Both the position numbers and the translations under genes were made by a program. The notes under the pieces are model-generated. The model ran no database searches, was not told the origin of the DNA, and saw nothing but the letters and a program-made list of their open reading frames with translations. Below, piece after piece: positions 44,803-57,507 of a stretch of 64,000 nt of DNA (within the stretch, counting starts at the first letter, position 1; each line of letters begins with the position of its first letter). This DNA comes from Copromyces sp. CBS 386.78 (Eukaryota; Ascomycota; Sordariomycetes; Sordariales; Sordariaceae), in the NCBI GenBank assembly GCA_030685235.1, contig MU839213.1:1-64000 (forward strand), in the 5' to 3' direction.

Positions 44803-47413
44803 TCAAAGCGACAAAGGCAGTTTACTGATGACAACAGAAAACCCGTCCACCCAAGCGCCGCACGACCCGGTTACTCCAACAATATTGAATCCTCTTGGTG
44901 GTATTAGGGTATGGCTGTACAGCAAGCAGATTTGATTAGCATGGCTTTCTTTCCTTGGGCTGGCAAGGAGAATATGATGGGTTTTCAGGGGCAGGTAGGG
45001 CAACGTACCCAGAGCCACCATTGGGCTTCCCGTAGATTGGCGATTTCCTCCCCGAGCTTGTAAAAATCTGAATGCCATCGATCCAGAAGCCAGCTCTGAC
45101 GTAGAAGCCGGTAACGTACTCGCCCCGACGAATGTCTGGTACTATTTAGCATATCTATGAACAGTAAAAGTATTGGCTGACTTCAGAGTTGTACTTACCC
45201 ATTTCAAAAACGTCACCCCCTGCTTTGCCCCCTTTCTTTCCAAAAAGTTGCGATGAATTGTCATCATAGACAAACTCCAAACCATCCAAAGCCAACCCAT
45301 GGTAAACGACAATCCTGGAGAGGACTATGCCTTGTTTCACCGCACTCGTGAACACAACTTCATGAGGTTCGCTTCCTTCCAATTTGGATGCTCCCAACGT
45401 CTTGCCGCGATACGCCGTCTGTGCCAGGACGGGCACTCCCGGTACCAAGCCCATGGGAAGCTTGAAGCTGGATTGTTTGGAGCACAACTGATGAAAATCG
45501 TCAATATCCAAAAAACCGCCTCCGTGTGATCGGACACTAATCTTTAGCCTCCGCTTCTTCTTGTCCTCTCCCAGTTCCTTCCGTAGTTCCTGCTCATTGA
45601 GTGTTATTTGGCGTTGAATCCCAGATCCATTCCCGCTACCGCCTTCGCCGAGATATTCGATCCATTTGTGGCAGACATCGTCATCTTCTCCAAAGATCTC
45701 GACGTACATTATTCCTGAGGAGGCAGTGATCATTACTTCACCTCCTCCCACGGGCCATGCCTGTACGCTGTCATCCGGGCTTTGAGCTGGGTCGTTGGGC
45801 AGTCGAAAACATGGGTGGCTCCGAAACCTGAGGCAGTCCAGACGGTGCCAGGTACATTCGTCCTCCTGTGACACCAGACCGCCCTTGGAGCGCGTGCGTG
45901 TCGAGTATGCTTCCCGGACGATGAAAGTGCGATTTAGCGTCACATAGTCCCTCAGCATGACGCCACTCTCGCGGTGAGGCAGGCCAAACAAGTGACCTGT
46001 CTCATGCAGATGAGCTCCAATGCCGATATTAGCTGCCTCCCACGAGCTCCCGGCCTCATTGCAGTCGTTGGCAACGTAGTTCGTATCTGTAGGCGTACAG
46101 TCACTAAATGCCGGCACTACTTCTTCAAAGCTTGTCGGGTAGCTTTGCAGGCAGTGCGACCCGAATATGGCAAGCTGCAGATCGCCGACCCCCCCTCCGA
46201 GCGCGGCGTGTGCGGTAACGGTTTTCGAGCTCGTATCCCAGTGTGAGTCTAGCAACAAGACAGAAACGTATAGCCTCTGCCCTGGAAGCGGCTTGAAATA
46301 GTCCCTGACCGCATCTGCAGCAATACCAAACAGAGCATCCTTTTGGTTGGCATCTCTGTTTTGCTGGGCCTTGTTCAAGTCGCGGAGCTCTGCTAGGGTA
46401 TGGTTTGTCCTGATAATGTGGATGCGTGCTTCTGACCGTTGTGTCCCCTGTTCTCTATCCCTCTGGTTTGCCGAACCCGTCGTCCACTCCTCTTCGAACC
46501 GGAACACACGACGGCCAAACTTGTTGCGCCACATCTGTTCTGCAGTGAATGCCTGCCACAGATACGCAGCCATGCGGAACTTTCGAACTGCCGTCTCCAA
46601 ACCGTTCCCTTCTCGCTTAATCCTAGTTGGAACGGCATCGTATGTGGCGGGAGAATCTTTGGCGAGCAAAATGGCGAGTTGGAGAGGAGGTGCGTTGGTC
46701 GTTGGAAGCATATGTATTGTGAGATAGGATGCGTGAATGGGGTTCGTCGATCCGCTGTTGGCGAGTTTCGGGCTGGCAAAGTCAAAGCGTAGTCGGTTTG
46801 CGCCCGGCGTCATGTAGACTAGAGCCTTAAACTGGGAATTGGATACGGGCCAGCTGATGGGGGGGAAGCTGTCATCTTGTCGACCGACAGTCACGGTGCC
46901 GTCAAGAGATTGCTGAGAAGGCTCCCCAACGGTACCGTAGACAAGCAGAACCTTTTGGTAGACCTGTGATGGTTTGGTCAGTCATGGCAAGCGACGAGCC
47001 ATTGGCCAGGCACAATTAGCTTAACTCACCCACGAGTTGTCTTGAATACTGGTAATGCGTGGAGAGTACTGGGAGACGGGCAAGTTGGGGCCCCTGCCAT
47101 TTGGCATTGGCGATCCTAGACCTGTCATCCCCGAGACACTATATCTGTTTTGGTTTCCGATGGGGTAGGGATGTGGCGCCGGGCGCGAAGGGGCAGTAGC
47201 AGGAGGAGTTGGAGAGGTTGACTGATTGTTGTTAACGTGCACATTGAGAGCCGGGTCCGACTGGTGCGAGGAGAAGGACGGAGGAGTCAAGGACCCGGTT
47301 GTGGGAGCAGTGCCATTGCTTGCTTCGCTCGACCCGTCAGCCGAGCGTTCCGTCCTAAAGCTGTTTCGTGATCGCCTGCGAATCTCCTTGAAGTTTAGAA
47401 ACGACGGAGACAT
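44803..47413 (-). CDS. Zinc metallopeptidase with C-terminal jacalin-like lectin domain
   Basis: Four exons (47413-47030, 46963-45199, 45135-45009, 44914-44803) join in phase to 795 residues. Residues 1-128 are Ser/Pro/Asn-rich and disordered, without a signal peptide. The central region carries HLHETGHLFGLPH (about 446-458), an HExxH-type zinc site with a third histidine, in a setting like the fungal Metallopep family (yeast YIL108W-like). The last 200 residues are Gly-rich beta sequence. The spliced exons 3 and 4 give GEYVTGFYVRAGFWIDGIQI and GFNIVGVTGSCGAWVDGFSV, two repeats typical of a jacalin-type lectin fold. The reading without exons 3 and 4 stops early and would truncate the lectin. 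The substrate is unknown; probably a cytosolic or non-classically exported enzyme. Confidence 0.88.
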
Positions 47414-49438
47414 TGTTGCGCCTGGAGGCTTCTATGCGGGCTGGCAGAACCAAGGAGGCGGAAACGCCACTTTTGGAATCCAGTACTATGCACCAGCACA
47501 GACAGACCGCCGCGATACGAACGAGATGGGCTAGATGCTGTGAAAGTCGGGTCGAAGCCTTGGTGGTAATCGGATTGAGGACAAAGTAAGAAGGCGAAGT
47601 TATAGGGTTCTAGGCGAGGTGTGGAAGCGAGGTCTTCTTGCTGTTTGCGGTATTCGATGTAGAAGTCAGACCGGCAAGGTATGTAGAGGGATGGATGGGA
47701 TGAAGGAGAGCTCGACCTGCAGCTCTTTGGATCGCCTGAAGCTACCTACCTAGTGTAGAGAGAACTGAGCTTTGGCAATGACAAGAACATGTCAAGACGG
47801 GGAGCAGCCAACACGCCGGTCTGCGCTGACTGGAAGGAAGTAAGGTAGGGATCCTGGAGTGAGATGGACCTCTGGAAGGCCAGTATCGACTAACCCACTG
47901 CTAAGTCCACACCCCGAGATTATTACCTAGACGGATGGCTGATGAAGTAGGTACTGGTACCTTCTCTGGTGCGACCTGGCGGTGCCATAGTCGGATGCTA
48001 GGCACAGTTCCCTGATTACATGTATCCCTGACTTCGTACCCTCAGACACAGGTACCTACGTGTGAGTTCGGGAGCAGAACCGCATGGTGGAAACCAGGAA
48101 GAGCCGATCTTGCTCTCGGTCTCCACTCAATTACTCCCGGCATATAGGTAGACTGTAATGGAATGGTAATGTGTATGGACATGCGTGTTTTGGAAATGGT
48201 AGATTACAAACATGCACTGAGAGAACATGCCCCCACGGAGTCCTCGCTGTGTATCGTAGCGTATTTCTGTATGCAGGACAGGCTGGGCTGTCCGGCATAA
48301 GTATCAAGATGTGTTCGCTAGTGTTGCACTCAGCGCATCGGTCGATGACGTACTTATTCTGGGCGGCATTGAAGCGTTAAGATAAGCGCTCCCGTTCAGG
48401 AGTCCGTTTATCAACCAAAAGAGAAAAGGAGTCGGAGGGAGATTAATAACTCCAACCATGGTCAGCAGCGGCCGAGATTTGGAAACGAATTGATGTCCAC
48501 TGCGGCACCTTGTTGGCTCATGGTACATAAATTAGCATTTCGTAAGACGCACCCACAGATAAGAGTAGAGGGTGGAGATTGTGGACTGGGGGTGGAGGAG
48601 CCTTTTTGACTACACGTGTGCCGGTTGGTAGGGGACGGTGGAGGTGATCCGACGGGAGCCGCGATTCCAGAAGCTCAGGCCGGTCACTCATTTGTACGTA
48701 TAATTTCTAGCGTCAGTTCGGTTGTCAGTTGCGATCCGTACTTATCGAGGCCGGTGGCAGTGTCAAACAAGGCAGCTTGGAATCCGAGATTGAGAAACCC
48801 TGGAAGCGACCCATCAAAGACGCCATTCGGGTAAATCGACTGTGAAAGCAAGGGGTGATGAAAAGCCAAGCACAGGAAGTCATTCAGCATGTCATTTTGG
48901 ACTTTCGAACCCAACCACCACCACATCCAGCCCGGCCCGGCCATCATTCCGTCCAAGTAAAGTGAACATTGCTGCGTCCCACCCTTTATGTCAAATCGTA
49001 TCTACAGGAGCCTACTTATCCTTTGTGCATATACACTTCGTGTTGGTCTTCTCAGCATAAAAAAGGCGAGGCCAAGCGTCACGCGAGACGTTTTCTTTTT
49101 AATTCAGCTGCTGGCCATGACCGGCGTTTGAGTTGTCGGAGGGTAGTGAAGTATCAAGAAAATGAAATGGGTATCACTAATATGCGGACCTGCAAAAAGA
49201 GGAAGAGAAAATGAGAACAAAAAAAAGCAGAAGAGAGAGGAAAAACCAGTAAAACTTTGGTCGTCTTAGGTTCCATCGCCCGTTTCTCATCGGCTGGTCA
49301 AAGTGAACGATAACCTTCCCTCTACTGTGCCCTCTTGCACATCCCTTGAATCGGCCTTCCACGGACCATCCAATGTCGTTCTCTCAAGCCATTGTTGTTT
49401 TAGGTAAACGTGTATGTATTGGGCGGTATAGTCGTCCA
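47414..49438. other. 2-kb intergenic region, no gene seen
   Basis: Upstream of the metallopeptidase gene and downstream of PDAT, both on the minus strand. Several TAGGTACCT-like short motifs occur (for example 48051-48060). Small ORFs lack coding character. Confidence 0.55.
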
Positions 49439-51413
49439 TCATTCGTCGTAGACCTTGGCGTTTTCCGCGTATTTAAGGATATCGCTGGCGATGAAGTCCT
49501 TGATTGTATCGCCTTGGCCTGCCGCCACCCTGAGGATATACTCGTTGAGATTCTGTCTTCCCAAAATATCCACATGATCGGCCGTGTTCGGCCCTCCTCT
49601 CGGATTGAAACGTTCTGGCTCATGAGGCATCTCGACCACGGTGATCTTTGAGCCGGCAGGATTGAATCTCTTCATTTTCCACCCCTTGTTGCACATGTAC
49701 CCTAAACTCATGATGTTCACTGTGCCGTCACCCTCGCCCAAAATAACGCCATGGTCAACATGACCCTGAGTCAAAGTCGTATCAATCGTCATATTAAGAT
49801 GCGTGATCGTTCCCGGATCCGGCGCCCGATAAAAATACGCTCTCTCCGTCGGCTTGCCTACACCATAAAAGCAGTAGATCTTGAGGCTTGGTGCCAATGG
49901 CAACCGTGTCTCTAGAGGGTTGGTCCATTTCCGAGGGTCGTTCTCGTTTGCCTCCACTTCCTTGCTTGTCTTGGCCACCCCGTGAGAGTAACTGCCTCTC
50001 ACCTGATCGCGGTACCAGTCGTCGGTTGTATCAAGTATGTAGTCCATCGCGTCTTCAATGGTCAAGTTTCTGTCCGGTGTTGCTGTTCCGTTTTGCCCGG
50101 CGCGAAAATTCAGCAACGATCCATAGCTATGCTCTTGGTCCGGCTGGTCATCTGGAGCCCAATCCAAATCTCCCCAGATGGCGTTACCACCCATGGGAAG
50201 CATGGATGATAATCCAGGCATGGCACGGAATATCTCAGAGCGTTCCTCCTTGCTGAGGAATTTTTCGAGACCGTAAACCGCGAATGCGTTCATCTGCGCC
50301 GTATCTCGCATCTCGCCGGAAAGGATCGCTGTGACGTCTTTAACAGCTCCCAGCATGCATCCACTGATATTGATCCATGAATCCACATGCCTTTCCACCC
50401 AGTCTTGGCCACCCTTGCCACCTTTCTCAGAGGCAACCCAGTGGAAGAAGTAGAAGAGAACCTGGCTGCCCATGCTGTGAGAAGTCAAAACCACCTTTTT
50501 CTCGTGCAGGAAGTGGGCTTGTTCAATGTAAGACTTGAGCCTGGAGAAGTAGTGATCGCGCACCTCGAGGTTCGCAAATGACAATCGCCAGTCGTAAGCC
50601 GCCGTGTACGAATTAGTCGGATCATAGCCAAGGGATGCTAGATTCTCGAGGATTTTATTCCATATCCAGTATCCCGTGATGAAGAAGTCGGTTGCATCGA
50701 ACCCCTGGGCGGCGCGTAGTTTGATGCCTGGCGGATCTAATCCCGTTGTCTTGTTAAGCATGATGTGCCTCTTCCACCCTTCTTTGTCCATGACAAGAGC
50801 TCGCATCATGGTCCAGCTGCCCCAAAGCCGCTTCCGAAAATAGGGCAACGATATCTCGGATGTGCCCCATGACTCTAGACCTGTAGATATAACTCCGGGG
50901 ATCATGACAATAGGATGGTCAGCCGATAGGCCCTCCTCGCGCATTTTTATGCCTACCGAGAAGGCATCATCGCTCTCTATTAAGTCTCGTTCACCGTTCT
51001 AGAGGCCGGTAGAGCAGGTCAGATGGGCCAACACCAGCAAAGCTCCTCATGGCGCTATTGTTTTCACTCACCACCAGGTCACGCATCTCCTTGACAAAGC
51101 CGGCAGGCAACACCTCGAACAGGCTGTCCATACTGAGCTCCTTGAACTCGGGTAGAGGAAGATCAATCAGATCATTGCTTTTAGCAAAGAAGCCAGCTGC
51201 TATGATGCCAAACAGACTCCCCAGCAGGAAGATTGCTGTAGTTTTGCGTTTTCGGGTCTTGGGACGTTTGTGTATAACCTTGACCGAGGTAGTAAGCCCA
51301 TGCTGATTATCGGGACTCGGCTCGCGCGATGTTGAAGTCTCGGAGGCAGTTTCAGACGCTGTCTCGCATTCGATGTCTTTGCCGACCAGCCTGCGCCGAA
51401 CCGTTGTCGCCAT
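49439..51413 (-). CDS. LRO1: Phospholipid:diacylglycerol acyltransferase (PDAT)
   Basis: Transfers an acyl chain from a phospholipid to diacylglycerol, making triacylglycerol in the ER. Exon 1 (51413-51072) and exon 2 (50998-49439) join across a 73-nt intron to 633 residues. A basic cytosolic start precedes one membrane segment at about 59-77 (IFLLGSLFGIIAAGFFA). The luminal LCAT-type alpha/beta-hydrolase domain follows, with the lid region (PGVISTGLESW), nucleophile motif SHSMG with Ser near 289, and Asp/His candidates in GEGDGTVN and NTADHVDI near the C-terminus. Intron retention would end the protein just after the anchor. Length and motifs fit Lro1; LCAT itself would be secreted and lack the anchor. 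Confidence 0.96.
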
Positions 51414-52432
51414 TTTCTTAGAATGCTCGTGGCTGTTGCCGCCGCCGTGAGTTGCCGTTAACGGCGAGAGGAAGACGGATGTCGGAGGATAAAAGAAAAT
51501 AGAGCTGGACTCGAGCGAGTACGGATGGGCCGGACTGTCGGACTGCCAGGTTAACTGAGCGGCCCGGTCATCGGCAGGGGCGGGCGTGGTGTTTTGAGCG
51601 TGCCTGCTCGAAATTCTGGTAGCGGGCTGTTTGGCGCTGCCTCCGGTGACGCCACGGTCGTAGGGCTGGGGCGGGGAGTGGCACCACGCTTGGTGTAGTT
51701 ATGGATCACTTGGTCAGCGGCGATCTCGCACTCTGGTGTGTAGTGTAAAAAGCTGTGACCTCGCGCCTGACGACAAGGAGTCGGAAATATTAATGGGTGG
51801 TGTATAGTACCTTACCTACAGTGCAGCATGTGATGACAGAAGTAGCGTACCAGCGTACGTAAGGTACCGTAGTATGGACGTTGAAACGCACCTTCCTCCA
51901 GAAGCTTGCGTACTTCCGAGGGTCCCGGGCTCCGAGCCGCACCTCACCTACTAACTTTCTAAAGAGTTAACACGAAAGCCTGCATAGCTGGCGCAAGTTC
52001 CTTTAACAGAAGAGTGACGGGTTGCGTATATACAGCATACGGGGCGGCCCAGTAATGCGGCGCGACACTGACGTAATGCCGATGGAGGACCGATGGGAGC
52101 AAGTGTTAATAAATGGTTCTAAGTGATGGGGTGTCTGCAATAGGCTACCCACTTCATCTAGGGGAAGGTGTTGAAACGCATTGGACTGATTATCTTTACT
52201 GCCCAGTAAATACGCTACACTGCGATTCACTGACATGTGAAAATAAGGTAGAGCTGCCCCTCTGTACCTAACCACCCCATCGCCCAGCCGAGTGAGACAG
52301 ACCAGGTATACACTTCTGAACAACATACCATTTTTTCCCCATCCCCATCCAACCTCACGCTCTCATTTTTGACTTCCCCTAATCCCACCGTAAAATAAAC
52401 GTTTCGGGTCCAGCTTGATTCGCTCTACCAAC
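51414..52432. other. Divergent promoter region, PDAT / NAA30
   Basis: A 1-kb spacer between divergent starts. A CT-rich leader lies just before the NAA30 ATG (about 52330-52432). No specific site claimed. Confidence 0.55.
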
Positions 52433-53095
52433 ATGGAAACAACTACCGAAAACGCGATAGCAACAGAAGCACCGCGTATCGAAGAGCTTCCAGGAGAGCT
52501 CAAGTACATCAAATATGAGCACAAGCTGGAGGCAGAATACCTCCCAGCTATCCGCGCGCTGATATCAAAAGACCTTAGCGAGCCTTACAGCATCTATGTG
52601 TATCGATACTTTCTTTATCAATGGGGCCATTTGTGTTTCATGGTATGTGGACGTTCTTGGGTCGTTGAGCATGGTGAGCTGACCGCTCAACACACCCAAC
52701 AGGCCTTACACCCAGTCGACTCTTCTCTTATAGGAGTGATCATCTGCAAACTCGAACCGCACGCTTCTCATTCCCCGCCTACTCTTCGCGGCTACATTGC
52801 CATGCTTGCCGTCTCTTCTCAATATCGTGGACACGGAATCGCGACCGACCTGGTTAGGAGAGCCATCGACGCCATGGCTCAGCGAGACGCCGACGAGATT
52901 GTATTGGAGACTGAAGAGACCAACATCCCGGCCATGAGACTTTACGAGCGCCTGGGTTTCGTCCGCTCCAAAAAGCTTCACCGCTATTATCTGAACGGAA
53001 ACAGCGCATATAGATTGGTCCTTCTCCTCAGATCTGTCGATGCGGATGCGGCGAACGACTACCCACTTGACGGTAGAGACATTGCCCTTCGATGA
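52433..53095 (+). CDS. MAK3: NatC N-terminal acetyltransferase catalytic subunit (Naa30/Mak3)
   Basis: Acetylates N-termini such as Met-Leu and Met-Ile on nascent proteins as part of NatC. The first true ATG is at 52433 (METTTENAIATEAP). The open frame extends upstream only through a TTG. A 60-nt segment (52643-52702) has GTATGT and CAACAG borders plus a GCTGACC branch site. It is in frame and open but breaks the fold, so removing it gives LCFMALHPVDSSLIGVIICK and a 200-residue protein. GNAT features: SIYVYRYFLYQWGHLCF substrate-loop region and acetyl-CoA loop QYRGHGIA at about 110-117, then LETEETNIPAMRLYERLGF. Length and motifs match Mak3. Confidence 0.94.
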   Translation: METTTENAIATEAPRIEELPGELKYIKYEHKLEAEYLPAIRALISKDLSEPYSIYVYRYFLYQWGHLCFMVCGRSWVVEHGELTAQHTQQALHPVDSSLIGVIICKLEPHASHSPPTLRGYIAMLAVSSQYRGHGIATDLVRRAIDAMAQRDADEIVLETEETNIPAMRLYERLGFVRSKKLHRYYLNGNSAYRLVLLLRSVDADAANDYPLDGRDIALR

Positions 53096-54432
53096 AGCTG
53101 GTAATCGAAGAGTCTCCGAATCTTTTCTGAGAGCAGCAGTGCGCCATCACAACCCGCTTGGTGCCTGTCCTTCCCTTCATCATTGACGCACCACGTCTTG
53201 GAGACCCAACGATGGAGAATTCGAGTGGGAGATGGACAGGATGACAAGGGACATTCACCGTGGCTGGCGCCATGCATGTTCGTCTGGTTTCCGTAACGGT
53301 ATCTTGTGGCGGACAGAAGGATGCCTGTCAAGGAGCGGGATGATTAGGTCGAGGCATAGAGCCTTAGCTTGAGAATACTGTTACTTCCACGGTTTCACCC
53401 CAAATGAGGGTTTGCACCTGTCCACATCCAGCATGGCTCCGGCGTTGACAACCATGGATGCTGAATAGCCGATTCCATGGTATTTACCAACCCACGACGC
53501 TCGGGGCGTTAGGAGGTTTTAGGATGAAAGATGGCACTGAAGGTTAAGGTTCGTGGGTTGTAGACCTTGAGCTCAGTCATGAGATGTTGGCAGATACAAC
53601 ATAGAGCCAAAGACTTGCTCGAGAAACATGGCCGAGCACACGGACTGTTGATGTGTTTGTGCAACGGGGCCAACCTGACAGACTTTTCTGTCGTCCGAGC
53701 CGACCTAGTTGTTGAATACATGATATTTATCTGGAGCTTCAGGCGCGAACAGCCGGCGTGTACCGATTAATGATGACAACAAAAGACGCCCTATCGAGAG
53801 GCTCCACTTGCTTTGTTTGTGCCGTAGGTTTGGGCTTTGGTATTTGATCCTCTAGCTGCCGCCCGGGATCACAAAATCTACATGCTGTATATAGTGCCGT
53901 ACGGTAGAGGTGCAGACATAGCTGCATGGCACTGCCAACTGACTTTTCAGCGATAATCTTGCAGCACAAGTACCTACTTACGTCCTTCGACAAAGACACT
54001 GCACCTTAGAAGTTCAGCAGTAATACTTGGGGCGGCAGGTGGCGTTAAAGAGATATCTCCACGTGCGCATGTGGTATGTACTAGAGGTAGGGAAGGCACC
54101 CCCCACAACCCCAACCGATCTGGATGTCAGGCATTAGGGGGCACCCACAAAAAGTACTGAACTGCCCCAGCCTTGCATGGACTGCACCCCAGAACTACAT
54201 ACCTAGAGTACCTACCTACCGAGCGGACCTCTCCCTAAATCCGCCGCATTCAACTGTTCTCTTCTCAACAGAAGTGACGACATCCTCCCTCGCAGCCTCG
54301 ATAGCTCGATATATCCAACGCGGTGGATTAAATTGGCAAGGTATACACGCCTATGCGATACCCGCAAGCCGCCATTCGTGATGCCCAGTTCATCAGTCCC
54401 GACGACAACATTGGTGCTGCTCGCTTGAAAAC
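53096..54432. other. Intergenic region, no gene seen
   Basis: Between NAA30 and LDB17, both on +. It contains TACCTACCTACC-type short motifs near 54211-54220 close to LDB17. No gene or larger repeat recognised. Confidence 0.55.
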
Positions 54433-56311
54433 ATGGCGGACCTCGAGGTCACTGAGCCTGTTGAGAACGAGCAGCAGTTTTGGCACGGTGAGCTAGCTTT
54501 CTGAATGGTCTTTCCCTCCTGTGCTGCTCTTGTTTCAATTGCTGAACAGATATCCTTCCTAGCCCTGAACGGCATCCTTTCCACCCCTTGTCCTACCCCC
54601 GAATCTCTCGACGACGCTCTGCGATCCTGGCTTGAACTGGTCGCGACCGGCCGGGACCGCTATCTCGACGATGAAGACGACATTGCGACATGTTCCCAAC
54701 AGCTCCGAGTTAGCAGCATCTTCAGCCAAAACGCCGACTATGTGCGCACCCAGATCATATACAGCCTGTTGCAGGAGGACGAGTACGGGCCCCTGCATGT
54801 TATTTCCAACTTCCTACTGTTAGATGGCCGTGCCGATGAAGAGACATTTCGATGCATGGTCAACGAAGGTTGCTTTCTGCGGCTGCTCGAGCTCATCAAG
54901 AGTTGCGGCGACCACGATGGCCGTCTTCACCGACTACTTCTCGAGTTAATGTACGAGATGTCTCGCATCGAAAAGTTGCCGCATCAAGACCTGGCTCAGG
55001 TAGATGATGAATTCGTCATTTATCTCTTCCAGCTCATCGAAGCCTTCTCCGACGACGTGGACGACCCGTACCATTACGCCGTAATCCGTGTCCTGGTATG
55101 TTATTGTGCCCCATAACAGCTTCACAAATCAAACACTAACGTCGGCCATTGGGAAGCTGGTCATGAACGAGCAATACATGGTTGCATCAGCATCCGAAGC
55201 TGTTGACCCAACTGGACCTGTTACCCATATCACAAACCGGGTTGTCAAAGTCCTCAGCCTCCATGGCCCGTATTTCCGAACTTTTGGCGAGAACATTATC
55301 TTGCTTCTGAATCGAGCAACCGAAACGTCACTCCAGCTGATAATATTGAAGCTGTTATATCTGTTATTCACCACCAAGGCGACATATGAATACTTCTACA
55401 CCAACGACCTGCGAGTTCTTCTTGACGTCATCATTCGTAATCTGCTCGACTTGCCAGTGGAAATGAACACCTTGAGACACACATATCTGCGTGTTCTCGC
55501 TCCGTTGTTATCGCACACCCAGCTCAGCCAGCCGCCACATTACAAGCGCGATCAAATTCTTAGCCTACTCGAAATACTTCGCGGTTCAGGAAGTGTGCAT
55601 TTCTTACCGCCCGAGCCAACTACTCTCCGGTTGGTTGACCGTGTCGCAAACACCCCATGGCTAGTGGACGATGAGGCCATCTTGAGGCCTGTCTCTATGG
55701 GGAGCCTCACGGAGGCGCAAAGCGGTAGTACCGTTAGTGTCATTGCAAACGTTCACGAAAAGCCAGGCATAGAAACACCGAGCAGAAAATCAAACCTCGC
55801 TCGTGAGCTCAGGCATGAACAGGAGGATGCGGAAGACACCGTCGGGTCAATAATCGGAAGTCCAGCACATGATACGCCAGAAACAACGGCCACGAATCCC
55901 TTGGCCTCGAATGCCACCGAAGGAAGCAAAGCACCAGGCCGTCGAAAACCCTCACCACCGCCGGCGAGACGGCTGAGGGCCCAGAAATCGCTTCCAATCG
56001 TTCCAAAGCATCGCCATGGTGTGCCGGTCTCCCCGCCACCACCACCTACGCCAACAAGAACAACCGAGGACAGCACATGTGCTCAAGGTGACCGGGACGG
56101 GGTTGCTGTTGCTAGCAGCTCATCGCCGACAGCGGTTTCGGTTGCAGAAGCCGTATCTGGGGACGGCAAGGTGAGTGGACTAGTGGCCAAAAAGCAACCC
56201 CCCAAGCTCCCCCCTCCGCGGCGCGGCAAACTCAGGGCTGTCAATAGTATGTCGACATTACATCTGGTGACGGAGCCGCTACCCCAAACTGGGTCCACGC
56301 CGGCAGCTTAA
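54433..56311 (+). CDS. LDB17: SPIN90/Ldb17/Dip1-type Arp2/3 activator
   Basis: Ldb17/Dip1 (human SPIN90) activates Arp2/3 to make the first linear actin filaments at endocytic patches. Three exons (54433-54487, 54563-55095, 55157-56311) give 580 residues. I take the acceptor at 54562 rather than the AG at 54550, because only that restores [13 protein letters not shown], a family signature. An N-terminal helical region ([20 protein letters not shown]) leads to the SPIN90 leucine-rich armadillo-like domain at about 195-370 ([52 protein letters not shown]). The last 170 residues are disordered with SH3-binding Pro runs ([30 protein letters not shown]), suiting binding to SH3 endocytic partners. 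Confidence 0.94.
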
Positions 56312-57507
56312 TCCGTGCCTTATACGATAATCGACAGGGATATTATTTTGGGCCCGGATATACTGTGATATTGAGCATCATATCAAACACGGAGGTGGTT
56401 CGACCCAACACAATGCGATTCTTGCGAACATTACATGCTGCAAATAGAAAGTCACAGGAAGACCCGGTAGAGCCCCAACTTGCCCTGGCAGGGGGGAAAT
56501 CGAGGAGAGGGCATGAGGTTGCCTAGTCCACTTGGTTGGATCGACTTGCAAGCTTCGGAGGCTATATCGACAAATACGGAATGGGATAACTTGTCAAACG
56601 AACGCCGGGTAGCCGGCGGGACACTGTTCCAATTGCCACTCGTACGAGACGGCAGAGATCTCACTGATCCCTAAAATGGCAAAGGGCATTAGGTAAGGCG
56701 CCGTACATAAAGAGCTTGGGGGCAGGATCATGGTGGGGCTTGTTGGATATTGGAACCAACCTCAAGGGGCAGCGACAAAGCTCCGTAGGTCCTTCGTAGC
56801 CAATGAAGTTTAATGGCATGTTGTACCGTTCATGTAATCAAGACAAGAGCAGCGCAGCTTGGGTTGAATATTAGAACGAAGACACGAAAAACTTGCAAGA
56901 TTGCCGACAGAATTCTAGGGCAGCGCCATGAGTGTGAAATGTACAGGCAACGAGTGGTTCAAGTGGCATGGCATGGATGCAGAGGCAGTCGATTGACTGA
57001 GTGATGTGAAAGTGCCCGTCTTGAGCCCGTCTCCCCGCCCACTACCGTCTTGGCGGTGCAGCGGATGGCGGGGCTGCGGGGATCCACCTGCTGAGCCCGG
57101 ACCCCGGTCTTTTCTCGGCCGGCTCTAATTATTTTTCGGGCGGCCGACCGCGCGATCGTGCCTTTTCGAGTAATGTTGCAATGTTTCGCTCTAGTGTTCC
57201 CGCCTATAGCAGTAGCACCTCCATAAACCACCGCCCACTGACCCTAGATACTGAACCGTTCCGGTCCGGAAGCTCTCAACTGCGCGCACACATCGGCAAA
57301 CCCTTCCCTCACGCGACTACTGTGTCAAGGGACCGAAAACACCGAAACGACCGATCGCCGAATCGTCGCATCGAATTCGCCCGGCCACCCGAACCCTGCC
57401 CCGCAAGTCCACTTGTTCGTTCAAGAAGGACTGTGACAGAGGCACCAATCCTCGAGGCTAGACAGTCACCAACAGCAAAGAAGGAAGCCTGAAAAAAGTC
57501 AGCAACA
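56312..57507. other. Intergenic region, promoter of MRPS17
   Basis: A 1.2-kb spacer between LDB17 and the uS17m gene on the same strand. An open frame at 57181-57492 overlaps the probable leader but stops before the MRPS17 ATG and shows no recognisable domain. Confidence 0.5.

Noticed and set aside
52415..52432. Upstream extension of NAA30 starting at TTG
   Set aside because: TTG is not a usual nuclear start in fungi. The first ATG at 52433 is in frame and gives a family-typical length.
54488..54550. Earlier acceptor AG in LDB17 intron 1
   Set aside because: It would put exon 2 out of frame with the conserved LNGILSTPC segment. The AG at 54561-54562 keeps the frame.
57181..57492. 103-codon ORF upstream of MRPS17 as a separate gene
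   Set aside because: Basic/Ser-rich without domain, ends 15 bases before the MRPS17 ATG and most likely lies in its leader.
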